Position numbers and translations under genes: made by a program. Shown piece by piece: positions 8,071 through 16,476 of a DNA stretch of 37,004 nt. Position 1 is the stretch's first letter. Every line of letters begins with the position of its first letter. The notes below the pieces were generated by a model. That model ran no database searches, was not told where the DNA came from, and saw only the letters and a program-made list of their open reading frames with translations. Origin of the DNA: Chromatiaceae bacterium (GTDB lineage Bacteria; Pseudomonadota; Gammaproteobacteria; Chromatiales; Chromatiaceae); the NCBI GenBank assembly GCA_022340805.1, contig JAJDNF010000080.1, forward strand, positions 1-37,004. Reading direction: 5' to 3'.

Positions 8071-9122
8071 GGCCGCACCTCGCGCGGTGGCAGGCGCCCA
8101 CCGCCGATCTGCCCGTCGCCGCCACCGCCCAGCAACCAGCTGTTGCGCAGCTGGCGCAGCAGCGATTCGAGTTCGGCCAGGGTCTGTTGGGTCATGCCCA
8201 TCAGCACCGGTACGCTTGCAGTGCTGGCGCTGATATCACGCGTGATCTTGGGCAGCTCCGGGGATGTCGCGCGCAGGTCGCGCATGATGCCTTCGAGAGA
8301 GCTGAGGATCGCATTGACCTTTGCATTGATCTGCGGCAGGTCCTTGCTCTGAGCGTTGATCGAGGTGGAAAGCAACGCGATCTGCTCGGTCGTGGTCTGC
8401 ACCTCTTCGAGAATCGGGCCGAGCGAGGCCACGGTCTTGTTGGCATTGCCCATCAGAGTCTCGAATTCGCGTGCGGTCGCATCGTTGGCCAGCAGGCGGC
8501 CGAGGGATCCTTCGCCCTGGGCGATGCGGGTGGTCAGCGAGCTGATATCGGTCAACATGACCTGCAGATGGCCTTCGGGATTGGCCAGACTCTCGGTCAG
8601 GTCGGCAAGGGCCTTGATCGCCCGTTCGGTCTGGACCAGGATCGGCATGACACGGCTGCGCACGTCCTCCATCATCTCGCCGATGCTCTCGGTCGGCGCA
8701 CGATCGGCTGTCGCGGTCAGCACGGCGTAATCCCAGTCCATCTCCTCCCCAAAGCCGCGGGTTATCTCCAGATAGGAGTCGCCCGCGACGCCGAACGTCT
8801 TGCGGATGATGGCCTTGGAGTCGCGCCGGATGAACGGCGCCATCGAAGGCGTGATCTGCGCTGTGGCGTGGATCTTTTCGCTCGGGTCTATGACGATCGC
8901 GGTGACCTTGCCGGCCGGTGTGCCGAGGACCTCGATCTTGGCGCCCTCGCTGAGGCCGAACAGTCCCTCGTCGGGCAGTACCAGGCGCAGCTCCTTGCTC
9001 GGATTCAGCCATTCGCGCACCGCATCGGCCTGCAGCAGACCGAATACGAACAGCGCCACGACGGTCGACACGAACACCCCCAGCAGGGTGCGCCGTCTGC
9101 GGTCGCGCCGCGACTGGCTCAT
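8067..9122 (-). CDS. MCE/MlaD-family lipid-transport substrate-binding protein
   Basis: A 351-residue protein with one N-terminal membrane helix (about residues 13-32, TLLGVFVSTVVALFVFGLL) after a basic RRDRRRR stretch. One MCE domain follows at about 45-125 (GLFGLSEGAKIEVLGTPAGKV, then KTFGVAGDSYLEI). The remainder is a long helical region that could form the periplasmic barrel or needle seen in MCE proteins, ending in a Gly/Pro-rich tail (GGGGDGQIGGG). MCE proteins form hexamers that carry phospholipids between inner and outer membrane. ATG 9122 was chosen because it overlaps the ATPase stop (ATGA) and gives a proper membrane start; the frame is open further upstream inside the ATPase gene. 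It overlaps the TPR lipoprotein start in the same way. Confidence 0.9.
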   Translation of the reverse strand: MSQSRRDRRRRTLLGVFVSTVVALFVFGLLQADAVREWLNPSKELRLVLPDEGLFGLSEGAKIEVLGTPAGKVTAIVIDPSEKIHATAQITPSMAPFIRRDSKAIIRKTFGVAGDSYLEITRGFGEEMDWDYAVLTATADRAPTESIGEMMEDVRSRVMPILVQTERAIKALADLTESLANPEGHLQVMLTDISSLTTRIAQGEGSLGRLLANDATAREFETLMGNANKTVASLGPILEEVQTTTEQIALLSTSINAQSKDLPQINAKVNAILSSLEGIMRDLRATSPELPKITRDISASTASVPVLMGMTQQTLAELESLLRQLRNSWLLGGGGDGQIGGGRLPPREVRP

Positions 9123-9838
9123 TGGGCCGGCCTCAGCGGGAGCAATCGCCCACCGACGATACGGTAGCGGTGGTCCGCCGGGATGCTCGGCTCGGTGACC
9201 AACGACATGTGCTCGCTGAACCAGATCACTGAACCCCCGCGTCGGCGGACTTGCTGCAGCGCATCGATCATGGGCAGAAGCAGGGCCGAGTCCTGGAATT
9301 CCATGGGGTGTTCCAGAATAACCAGAGTGGGCCGGCCAAGAAAGGCCCTGACACAGGCCGCACTCTCCAGGTCCGCTGGCGCGCACTCGCTCGGCAGCTG
9401 CAGCGGTAGGCCGGGGAGCCCGAATCGCTGCGCCAGGTTGCTGGCCCTTTCGCGCAGCAGCTGGTCGGGTATCACGCTGTTGTGTCTGGACGGTAGTAGC
9501 AGGTTTTCCATCACCGTGCGCGTCTCCATCCAGTTACCCTGACTCTGCACGCGACCGACGCTGCGGCGCAGTGCGAACGATTCCTCGGCATCGAGCTCCC
9601 GCCAGTCGCGGTCGAGGTAACTCACCGCGCCGCGGCCCGGATCGGACAGGCCGAGCAGCGCGTCCGCAATCGCGCTGCTTCTGTCTTTGCGGCGCGAATG
9701 AACCAGGCGCAACTCGCCCGGGAAAAGCCTGAAGTCGATGTTGACGGAGGGCAGCGTGCCGCTCGCCGCGATATGCAGATCCCTGGCCATCAGGACCGGC
9801 AATTCATCGTGAGCGGCTTGGGACGGCGCGGACGACAT
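9119..9838 (-). CDS. Degenerate ABC ATPase homologue (MlaF-like pseudo-ATPase)
   Basis: A 239-residue protein with the overall layout of an MlaF-type ABC nucleotide-binding subunit but without its catalytic residues. At the Walker A position (about 47-55) it reads HSRRKDRSS instead of GxxGxGKST, with Arg where the essential Lys should be. A Q-loop-like segment remains (RVQSQGNWMETRTVMENLLLP, about 96-116). The LSGGQ signature is replaced by PSECAPADLES (about 149-159). The Walker B region reads TLVILEHPMEFQD (about 171-183), aligning Glu and His with the usual Asp-Glu pair. The H-loop His survives in FSEHMSL (about 210). It is intact, in frame and ATGA-coupled to the MCE gene, so it seems maintained rather than decaying. 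It probably cannot hydrolyse ATP and may be structural or regulatory. Confidence 0.85.
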   Translation of the reverse strand: MSSAPSQAAHDELPVLMARDLHIAASGTLPSVNIDFRLFPGELRLVHSRRKDRSSAIADALLGLSDPGRGAVSYLDRDWRELDAEESFALRRSVGRVQSQGNWMETRTVMENLLLPSRHNSVIPDQLLRERASNLAQRFGLPGLPLQLPSECAPADLESAACVRAFLGRPTLVILEHPMEFQDSALLLPMIDALQQVRRRGGSVIWFSEHMSLVTEPSIPADHRYRIVGGRLLPLRPAQ

Positions 9839-9842
9839 ATGC

Positions 9843-10688
9843 TCAGAGGACCGCAGAGATCAGGGCCCCGATCGCGAATGTCGCGAGCAGGGAGAATACG
9901 AACGCCTTGGGCAGGGCGCGCCGTACGCCGTGTACGCCCGGGTCGACGCGCATGCCGAGCCAGATCGAGATGTAGCTCACCACGTAGCCGACCAGCAACG
10001 GCTTGGTGACCAGCAGCAGGTGGTCTTTGAGCGTCATGACGGCATTCACGGCACCGATGAACTGCAGTGGCGAGCGGCTGCTCAAACCGGCGGCCGAGGC
10101 GGTCAGGTAGCCGACCCACAGCGCCGTGTGCAGGAACACCATGGTCAGCAGAAAGGTGGCGACTGCCATCGCGAACGAGCGCGGGATGACGATGAAATCG
10201 ATCGGATCGATGCCATGTGAGGCCAGCAGGCGCAGATGGCCGCTGCGGGTCATCTGGCCGACCTCGTCGACCAGCACCGAGCCGCTGCGCCCGATCATGA
10301 TCAGCGCGGTGAGTATCGGCGCAATCTCGCGTACCAGCGCCATCACGATGAACTCGCCGACGCGTCCCTGTTCCCCGGCGAAGTTCAGCCAATAGATGAT
10401 CTGCACAACCAGTCCCAGGCCGACCAGCGCTGCCGCAACGACCACCGCCGGGATCGCGCGGAATCCCACCTGGTAGAGAAACTGACCGAACTCGTGGCGC
10501 ATCGTGCGGCGCCAGTTGCCGGGCAAGAAGCCGCGTGCGAACACCTGGGAAAACTCGCCGATGAAATGGAATATCGCCAGGACCCGCGCGGCTGCGCTGG
10601 AAAGCACACGGCGTGCCGGAACCGACCCGCTGCGGGCGACTTTCGTCCCCGGCTGCGCGGACAATGCGGCGGGGTCGCGTGAACTCAC
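9843..10688 (-). CDS. MlaE-type ABC permease
   Basis: A 281-residue inner-membrane protein of the MlaE/YrbE family, with about five to six membrane segments. Family features include the amphipathic N-terminal helix with FIGEFSQVFARGF, then FLYQVGFRAIPAVVVAAALVGL, the conserved LVREIAPILTALIMIGRSGS block, and TMVFLHTALWVGYLTASA. In the known Mla system this permease sits with MlaF and MlaD and moves phospholipids across the cell envelope. Its start overlaps the sensor gene stop (ATGA) and four bases separate its stop from the ATPase-like gene, so translation is coupled. MlaE normally works with an active MlaF; here the partner in the operon looks inactive. Confidence 0.92.
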   Translation of the reverse strand: MSSRDPAALSAQPGTKVARSGSVPARRVLSSAAARVLAIFHFIGEFSQVFARGFLPGNWRRTMRHEFGQFLYQVGFRAIPAVVVAAALVGLGLVVQIIYWLNFAGEQGRVGEFIVMALVREIAPILTALIMIGRSGSVLVDEVGQMTRSGHLRLLASHGIDPIDFIVIPRSFAMAVATFLLTMVFLHTALWVGYLTASAAGLSSRSPLQFIGAVNAVMTLKDHLLLVTKPLLVGYVVSYISIWLGMRVDPGVHGVRRALPKAFVFSLLATFAIGALISAVL

Positions 10689-13114
10689 AGTCGGCTGCCC
10701 AGCAGGTAGGTGGACAATTCGCCGAGCCCAGCCAGGTAGTGGTGACCGCGCAGCTGAAACAGGTAGTGCGCGTTCAGTCGCTGATACACCGATTCGGTGA
10801 CCTGAATCGTGCCGGGCAGGGCGGTATCCGCCATGCTGCCCGCCATCCTCACCGCCTCGCCCCAGAATGCGAAGCTGCGGTGTTCATGGCCGACCAGGCT
10901 GCCGATTGCCGGACCGAGATCGATGCCGATGCGGAACGCGTATGGTGCGTGATGCCTGGACAGCACCGTCTCGCAGATCGTCTTGGCGTCCATCGCGAAC
11001 TCGACGATTTGCTGCAGGCCCCGGTCCGGGTCTTCGTTCGGGTCGATCGACGCGATCATCTGGTCGCTGAGGAACTTGAGGTACCCGATCTCGTGGCGGC
11101 CGGCCGCCAACTGCAATTCGCGCAGCAGGAACGCGACCGTGGTCTCCTTGGCGTCGCTATCGGCCGGCTCGGCCAGTGCGGCGGCATCGGTCAGGCGCAA
11201 CGACATGACCGCCAGGCTGTCGAGCATCTCCGCGCGCGGGCCGCCTTCGCCGTCTGCGCGCGTGGCAAGGCGGGCGTTGAACGCCGCGGCACGGCGTCTG
11301 CCCAGGCTGGTATCGAAGTCGTCGCCGTACGGCGTGCTCAGCTTGGCCACGCGAGGCCTGGTCGGTGGCGCCGGCCGCGGCGAATCGGCATCCAGATCGA
11401 TGTCGGGCGAGGGCTTTGCAGATGCGCCGAATGACGCCTGGCGAATGGCCAGCAGATTGGCCACCGCGCGGGCGAAACTCACCACATGTCCGGGCCATTC
11501 GCGGCGCGTGCCGTCGTCCTCCAGCCACAGCGCTCCGCTCGCCCGGCCGGCTACGCAGATCGGCATGGCCAGCAGCGCACGGCAGCCCAGCGGGGCGAGG
11601 TACTGATGATGCAGGGGCGTCAGGCGTGGATCGCCGGATGCATCCACGGGGTCGAGCGACTCGCAGGCGTTCAACGCTGCAAACAGATCGGCGTGGTTTG
11701 CCTTCGACAGACGCGTACCCTGGGTGTGTCCGCCGGTATCGCGGTCGAAGCAATCGATGCATACCAGGGCGTCGGCAGTGGCATTCAGCACCCACAGGCT
11801 GATACGGCGTACCTGCGTGGCATGCCTGACCGCCTCTGTGAGTGCTGCCAGGGCCTGCGGGTTGTGGGTATCGAACAGGCTCGATTGCACGGCCGCGAGT
11901 TGGCCGAAGGCTTTGCCCTGCGCATCCAGCTGGGCCTGCCGCTCGAGTATCCGCAGCGCGTCGCGGTCGGCGCGCAGGCCCTGGCGGATCAGCAGGCTGG
12001 CGAGCAGCGCGGCCAGGGCAATGACCGACAAGCCCATGCCGAGCGTCTTGCTGACGTTGTCGACCACGAAGCCGACGAAATCGTCTTCGGGCACCACCAG
12101 CAGCACCGACCAGTCGCGCTGCAGCAGGTGATTGAGCGACGTCACCGAGCTGATGTAGCGGCGCCCGTCGAGATCGAAATCGCGCCGCCCGTGTCCCTGC
12201 ACGCGGTAGCGATCGAACGCGCGGTGGACCACCGGGTCGCTCAGATCGCCGATCTGGGTCAGGCGCAGCTTGCCGTCGGCGCCTTCGCGGATCAGTTCAG
12301 CCTTGGGGTGGGCGATCAGCTGACCCTGATCGTCGATGATCAGCGCTAGCCCGGTTTTGCCGACGGTCAGGGTGTCCAGGAAGCGGCTGATGCTGTCGAG
12401 CGTCACGTCGGCGCCGACCACCGCCCGTACCTTGCCGTCGTCGTCGAGCAGCGGCAGCGCCGCGGTTATGCCCGCGGCGCGGTCGGTGAAGAACGGATAG
12501 ATGTCGGTCCAATACAGCCCGCGTTGTTCGGTGGCGCCCTTGTACCAGGGGCGCTGGCGCGGATCGTATCGATCCCATGCCAGGGCCTCGGTGGAGATCA
12601 CGGCGCCGTCTGGGTTGCGCCGCGTCAGCTCGATCTCCAGCTGATCGGCGCGGCCCGGCGCATGCCGGATCAACTTGGTCTCCAGTGCATTCCGACCGTC
12701 TTCGGCATAGCGGCGCACCATCAGGAATTCGCCGCTGTCGTCGCCGACGAACAGCGCGGTCAGCTGAGGGGCGTTGTTCAGCATGCCGATGCCCAGGGTC
12801 TCGGCCTTCGCACCTGGGATACCGCTTGCCAGGTCGCCAGCCAGCAGATCCCTGGACAGGCGGATGATGCCGGGGATCGGTTTGAGGTAGGCCTCTATCT
12901 GGGTCTCGATGCGGCTTTCCAGGTTGACGATCACCCCCTGGGACAAGGCCAGCGCATCGGCGCGCATGGTCTTGTAGTCATACACGGCGATGCCGATCAG
13001 CGCGAGCAGCATCACCACCACGACCGCGATCGGCAGGCCGACGCGGATCCGCCGCCGGCGCGCGATCGCGCGGGCCTCGTCGAAACCCTCGTACTCGAAT
13101 CCCGGTGTCAGCAT
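10685..13114 (-). CDS. dCACHE-GAF sensor with degenerate class III nucleotide cyclase domain
   Basis: An 809-residue membrane sensor. Layout: cytoplasmic N-terminus; membrane helix 1 (about 27-44); a periplasmic double-CACHE domain (about 60-345) with the typical DPRQRPWYKGA at 184-194; membrane helix 2 (about 357-377); a GAF-like domain (about 400-560); a Pro-rich linker; and a C-terminal region (about 625-809) resembling an adenylate/guanylate cyclase homology domain. In that domain RIGIDLGPAIGSLVG and the LKFLSDQMIAS segment (Lys680, Asp684) are recognisable. However, the first metal-binding FADI motif reads VMSLRL with no Asp, and the NxAAR catalytic motif reads RMAGS. A pseudo-cyclase is therefore likely. 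It is the first gene of the operon and its stop overlaps the permease start. CACHE domains usually bind small extracellular metabolites; the ligand is unknown. Confidence 0.85.
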   Translation of the reverse strand: MLTPGFEYEGFDEARAIARRRRIRVGLPIAVVVVMLLALIGIAVYDYKTMRADALALSQGVIVNLESRIETQIEAYLKPIPGIIRLSRDLLAGDLASGIPGAKAETLGIGMLNNAPQLTALFVGDDSGEFLMVRRYAEDGRNALETKLIRHAPGRADQLEIELTRRNPDGAVISTEALAWDRYDPRQRPWYKGATEQRGLYWTDIYPFFTDRAAGITAALPLLDDDGKVRAVVGADVTLDSISRFLDTLTVGKTGLALIIDDQGQLIAHPKAELIREGADGKLRLTQIGDLSDPVVHRAFDRYRVQGHGRRDFDLDGRRYISSVTSLNHLLQRDWSVLLVVPEDDFVGFVVDNVSKTLGMGLSVIALAALLASLLIRQGLRADRDALRILERQAQLDAQGKAFGQLAAVQSSLFDTHNPQALAALTEAVRHATQVRRISLWVLNATADALVCIDCFDRDTGGHTQGTRLSKANHADLFAALNACESLDPVDASGDPRLTPLHHQYLAPLGCRALLAMPICVAGRASGALWLEDDGTRREWPGHVVSFARAVANLLAIRQASFGASAKPSPDIDLDADSPRPAPPTRPRVAKLSTPYGDDFDTSLGRRRAAAFNARLATRADGEGGPRAEMLDSLAVMSLRLTDAAALAEPADSDAKETTVAFLLRELQLAAGRHEIGYLKFLSDQMIASIDPNEDPDRGLQQIVEFAMDAKTICETVLSRHHAPYAFRIGIDLGPAIGSLVGHEHRSFAFWGEAVRMAGSMADTALPGTIQVTESVYQRLNAHYLFQLRGHHYLAGLGELSTYLLGSRL

Positions 13115-13226
13115 CGGCGCTGAGAACCCTGTCGCATTGGAACCCTTCCTGTATTGCCGACCTCAAGCCGCCGGGTCTGTCCACTGCATGCGTCGGCCAT
13201 GTCTGTAGACCTGCCGGACCCGCGAA

Positions 13227-13526
13227 TCAGCGCATCCGACCGTGCGGCATCGGGCGCGGTGCCGGTCGTGGCAGTGGACGTGCCGGAAGCGGCGTCGGGC
13301 GCACCGGCGCCGGCGCGATCGGGTGCTCGGGTTTGGGCCGGTTGGGGCGGTCCCAGTAACCCGGTGGTCGTCCGTAAAAGATATCGTCGTAGTCGTTCCA
13401 GTAGTAACCCGCGCCGTAACTGACCCCGACGTGGGTCGAGGTACTGCCGCCACAGCCGGCCAACAGCAGCGCGGCGCAGACCAACGCCGTGGACCTGGCG
13501 CGAGTGGCCCTGTTCACGCATTTCAT
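13227..13526 (-). CDS. Small Pro/Arg-rich lipoprotein
   Basis: A 99-residue protein with a lipoprotein signal: MKCVNRATRARSTALVCAALLLAGC, lipobox LLAGC, lipidated Cys at about residue 25. The mature part has a short aromatic stretch (YGAGYYWNDYDDIFYGRPPGYW) followed by a tail of proline, arginine and histidine repeats (RPNRPKPEHP, RPTPLPARPLPRPAPRP). The start was set at ATG 13526, which overlaps the TGA of the upstream VOC gene (ATGA). Such low-complexity Pro/Arg tails may bind cell wall or anionic polymers, but I do not recognise a family and assign no function. The 112 bases between its stop and the sensor gene (13115-13226) should hold the promoter of the Mla-like operon. Confidence 0.8.
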   Translation of the reverse strand: MKCVNRATRARSTALVCAALLLAGCGGSTSTHVGVSYGAGYYWNDYDDIFYGRPPGYWDRPNRPKPEHPIAPAPVRPTPLPARPLPRPAPRPMPHGRMR

Positions 13527-14413
13527 TGCCTGTCTCCCGTAGCCGGCTCCGACCACTCGGCCAGGCCCAGCGCGGCGCCGAGCGGGTCGACGATCACGGC
13601 GACCTGGCCGTGGCGGATGTTCGGTGAGGGGGCCAGCAGTATCTCGGCTCCGGCCGCGCGTGCCCGGGCGAGGGTGGCCTGCAGGTCGGCGACGCGTACA
13701 TAGGGCAGCCAGGCGGAGGCGCGATCGGCGCGCTCGACCTGGACGATGCCGGCGCGCGGGTAGCTGAACGCGGCCAGGTGCCACTCCTCTATGCCGCTCT
13801 TGCTGGTGCGCGGTTGCACCTGGTAGCCGCCGAGCTGTTGGTAGAAGCCTGCCATGCGCTCGCCGTCGGCCGCCCACAGTTCCATCCACAGCAGGGTGTC
13901 GAGCGGCGGAAAGGTGTCCGGCGGATCACCGCCATCGGCATCGATGATCCCGAATACCGCGCCCTCGGGATCGGCCAGTACCGCAACCTGGCCACGCCCG
14001 GGCAGCTGTCTCGGCGCCAGCTTGGTCGCGCCGCCAGCGGCGCTGGCCTGTCGCTGCGCAGTGTCCACGTCGGCGACTGACAAGAACCCCAGCCAATGCG
14101 CCTTGCGCGGGCGCTGTGCGGGGCGTGGGTCCTGCACCATGCCGGCGAAGGCCCGGTCGCCCGCCTTGACCAGTATGTACCTGTCTTCCTTTCCGACGAC
14201 GGGCTCGAAATGCCAGCCAAACACCTGGGCGTAAAACTGCTGGGCGGTGACCAAGTCTGTGGTCAGCAGGTCCATCCATACCCATCGTCCCGGCATATGC
14301 TGGCCGCTCGGTGGGTCGGCCACGGCCGGCCAACGCGGCGCAGAGGCGCAGCCGCTCAATACCATCAGGGTCAAGAGGCCGAGGCCGAGGTTTCTTATCA
14401 GGTTCTTGTTCAC
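13523..14413 (-). CDS. VOC (glyoxalase-like) double-domain lipoprotein
   Basis: A 296-residue protein with two vicinal-oxygen-chelate domains: about residues 40-155 (GRWVWMDLLTTDLVTAQQFYAQVFGW ... VAVLADPEGAVFGI) and 170-290 (LLWMELWAADGERMAGFYQQLGGY ... VAVIVDPLGAALGL). I set the start at GTG 14413 because the protein then begins with a clear lipoprotein signal, NKNLIRNLGLGLLTLMVLSGC, lipobox LSGC. An ATG 51 bases upstream would bury that signal. Lipid-anchored VOC proteins are uncommon. The usual metal-binding residue at each domain start appears replaced by Met (VWMDL, LWMEL), so enzymatic activity is doubtful. It overlaps the small lipoprotein gene by four bases. Confidence 0.82.
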   Translation of the reverse strand: MNKNLIRNLGLGLLTLMVLSGCASAPRWPAVADPPSGQHMPGRWVWMDLLTTDLVTAQQFYAQVFGWHFEPVVGKEDRYILVKAGDRAFAGMVQDPRPAQRPRKAHWLGFLSVADVDTAQRQASAAGGATKLAPRQLPGRGQVAVLADPEGAVFGIIDADGGDPPDTFPPLDTLLWMELWAADGERMAGFYQQLGGYQVQPRTSKSGIEEWHLAAFSYPRAGIVQVERADRASAWLPYVRVADLQATLARARAAGAEILLAPSPNIRHGQVAVIVDPLGAALGLAEWSEPATGDRQ

Positions 14414-14544
14414 TGTCGCGGCCCCGCAATTGCGTGCGTTCCATCGATAGGTGATCCGCATAGTACCTGCAAAGGCGACACCCCTTGCAAGCAGGTATGC
14501 CTCATCAGCATAGCGGAAAGGCGACGGCCGATCCTGCAACCCAC

Positions 14545-14900
14545 GTAGGGTGCATCAGGCGCAGGCCGTAATGCACCGTGTAGCGGCGGCGGTGCAATTC
14601 GCGCAGCTCATCACCCTACCATCGGCCAATTGATGCAGGCCTTGTCGGTGGGTGTTCCGCAACCCATTTAGCGCGCACGAGACGCAGGTCGTCGTGCGCC
14701 CGGTCGCGGCGGCAAGTGGTGCCATTCGCGCAGCGCATCGCACCCAAGGATCGGCCAAGTGATGCAGGCCGTGTCGGTGGCTGATCCTGCGATCCACGTG
14801 GCGTGCCTTGGGCGCAGGTCGTCGTGTACCTGACAACGGCGGCTATGCGGCGCTGTTGCATCCTGGGGTCGTTGTCGCGGCCTGCGATGCATTGCGCCGT
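14545..14900. repeat. GTAGGGTGCA repeat family, locus 3 (one good copy plus degenerate tandem units)
   Basis: A well-preserved copy runs from GTAGGGTGCATCAGGCG (14545) to CATCACCCTACC (14620). Two spacer-like segments, TCGGCCAATTGATGCAGG at 14622 and TCGGCCAAGTGATGCAGG at 14751, show a period of 129 bases. Between and after them lie worn copies (GGTGCCATTCGCGCAGCGCATCGCACCC). The array occupies most of the 505-base gap 14414-14918, between the hydrolase stop and the VOC lipoprotein start. I found no gene in the gap; 14414-14544 should carry the VOC gene promoter. Confidence 0.8.
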
Positions 14901-14918
14901 CTAGTCCGGTGCACCACG

Positions 14919-15776
14919 CTAGCCGGCCGGGTGGCGCGCCAGCGTGAGAAAATCCTGCAGCGCACGGTCGTAGTCCGGCCGACTGACGAGAAAGCCGCTG
15001 TTGTGGTCGCCGCGCAGCGTCACGAAGCGCTTGGGCGGCGCGGCCGCGGCGTAGAGTCGGCGCCCCAGTTCGATCGGTACCACCTCGTCGTCTGCACTGT
15101 GCAGTACCAGGAGTGGCGCGGTGATGCCGGCTGCCGCGCGCGCGGCGTCGAACTCGAAACGTTGCACGACCAGCCGCGACAGGACCGGAAACACCATGTG
15201 CGCAAAGTCACGCGCCGAACTGAAGGTGGACTCCAGGATCACGCCGCCCGCAGGGACTTCAGAGGCCAGCCTGGCAGCGACGGCACCGCCCAATGAACGG
15301 CCGAAGATCACGATGTCCGCAGGCGCAATGCCGCGCACAACGGTCAGGTATTGCCAGGCTGCAGCGGCATCCCGGTACAGGCCGGCCTCGCTGGGCGCAC
15401 CGCTGCTCTTTCCGTAACCACGATAATCGGGGATGAAGACGTTGACGCCCAGGCGGTGAAAGATCGTGATCGACTCGCCGCGGTGCGAGATGTTGCCGGC
15501 ATTACCGTGCAGGAACAGCACCGTCTTGTCCGCCCCGTCGTGCGGGATCCACCAGCCGTGCAGCTCGACCCCGTCGCTCGCCTGTAGCGCGACATCCTGG
15601 TAGTCGAGGCCCCAGTCGGTCGGCGTGGCAGCGAGCGCGCGCGACGGGAAGAAGATCATGCGCGGCTGCTGCAGATACATCAGGCCGTTCAGTACCAGGA
15701 TGCCGACCAGGGGCAGAAGCAGCCACTGGACCACCGGCCTTAGGATCCGGGGCGCCACCTGCGCGGCACCTCGCAT
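14919..15776 (-). CDS. Membrane-anchored alpha/beta hydrolase (BEM46/YfhR type)
   Basis: A 285-residue serine hydrolase with one N-terminal membrane helix (about residues 13-34, RPVVQWLLLPLVGILVLNGLMY), so probably anchored in the inner membrane. The catalytic triad is visible: Ser161 in GRSLGG, Asp229 or Asp230 in HSADDEVVP, and His258 in GDHNSGF. The oxyanion region is FLHGNAGN (about 88-95), and DYRGYGKSSG follows. Relatives (BEM46, YfhR, ABHD13-like) act on unknown ester or thioester substrates. ATG 15776 was chosen because it gives the usual short anchor; the frame is open upstream into the OsmC gene. It lies 46 bases after the OsmC gene and is probably co-transcribed with it. Confidence 0.88.
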   Translation of the reverse strand: MRGAAQVAPRILRPVVQWLLLPLVGILVLNGLMYLQQPRMIFFPSRALAATPTDWGLDYQDVALQASDGVELHGWWIPHDGADKTVLFLHGNAGNISHRGESITIFHRLGVNVFIPDYRGYGKSSGAPSEAGLYRDAAAAWQYLTVVRGIAPADIVIFGRSLGGAVAARLASEVPAGGVILESTFSSARDFAHMVFPVLSRLVVQRFEFDAARAAAGITAPLLVLHSADDEVVPIELGRRLYAAAAPPKRFVTLRGDHNSGFLVSRPDYDRALQDFLTLARHPAG

Positions 15777-15822
15777 GCCGCGTGGCAGCGCAGCCGCCGC
15801 GGGTGGTGTACGGTCTGCGGTA

Positions 15823-16245
15823 TCACGAACGAATGACCGGCTCGATGTCGACCGGGCAGTTGAGTGAGCGCGCCACCAGGCAGGCGCGATGCGCCTTGTC
15901 CAGGACGCGGGCGGCGAGCGCCTCGCCACCCGGCTCGACGGTGATCTCGGGGTGGATCAGGATGCGCTTGAAGCGGTACCCGGCCTTTTCCTCGTGCTCG
16001 AGTTCACCCTCCGCGGCGGAGCGGTAATCCTTGACCACCAGCTTTGAGAGCCTGGCGATCAGCAGTACGTAGTTGGCGAGGCAGATCTCGGCAGTGGCGA
16101 CCAGCAGGTGCTCGGGGCTGTAGCGGTCGGTATCGTGTGGCGAACCGGACGCGAGATCGGCATGCCCGTCGATCGAGACCAGTCCGTCCGAGGCCTCGCC
16201 CTGCCAGGCATAACGGGTCTGGTAATGCATCGGAAGTTCAGCCAT
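15823..16245 (-). CDS. OsmC-family protein (organic hydroperoxide/redox)
   Basis: A 140-residue OsmC/Ohr-fold protein with the two conserved cysteines, Cys55 (TAEICLANY) and Cys122 (HRACLVARSL). In active members these form a peroxidatic and resolving pair that reduces organic hydroperoxides. SPEHLLVATAEICL and VDKAHRAC-type motifs are typical of the YhfA/OsmC group. ATG 16245 follows a GAGGACACCGAG stretch that can serve as ribosome-binding site. It is divergent from the KefB-like antiporter; the 231 bases 16246-16476 should hold both promoters. Membership is clear but the exact substrate is not. Confidence 0.9.
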   Translation of the reverse strand: MAELPMHYQTRYAWQGEASDGLVSIDGHADLASGSPHDTDRYSPEHLLVATAEICLANYVLLIARLSKLVVKDYRSAAEGELEHEEKAGYRFKRILIHPEITVEPGGEALAARVLDKAHRACLVARSLNCPVDIEPVIRS

Positions 16246-16476
16246 CTCGGTGTCCTCGGTTGATCGCAGTGGCCGATTCGGGCCAGCGCTGAATTTGGGT
16301 CAGTGGTGACGCGTGTGCGGTGACGCACGATGTGCGCCTTTATCCTAGCGCATCGCCGAGGGGCGCATGCAGCCCGGTCAGGATGGCCTGCACCGGGGGC
16401 CTTCGCCGCCGGGCTGTCCTTGTCCATCGCTGGACCTAGAATGTAACCGGGCACCTGTCGCCCGGACGACGTGTTG

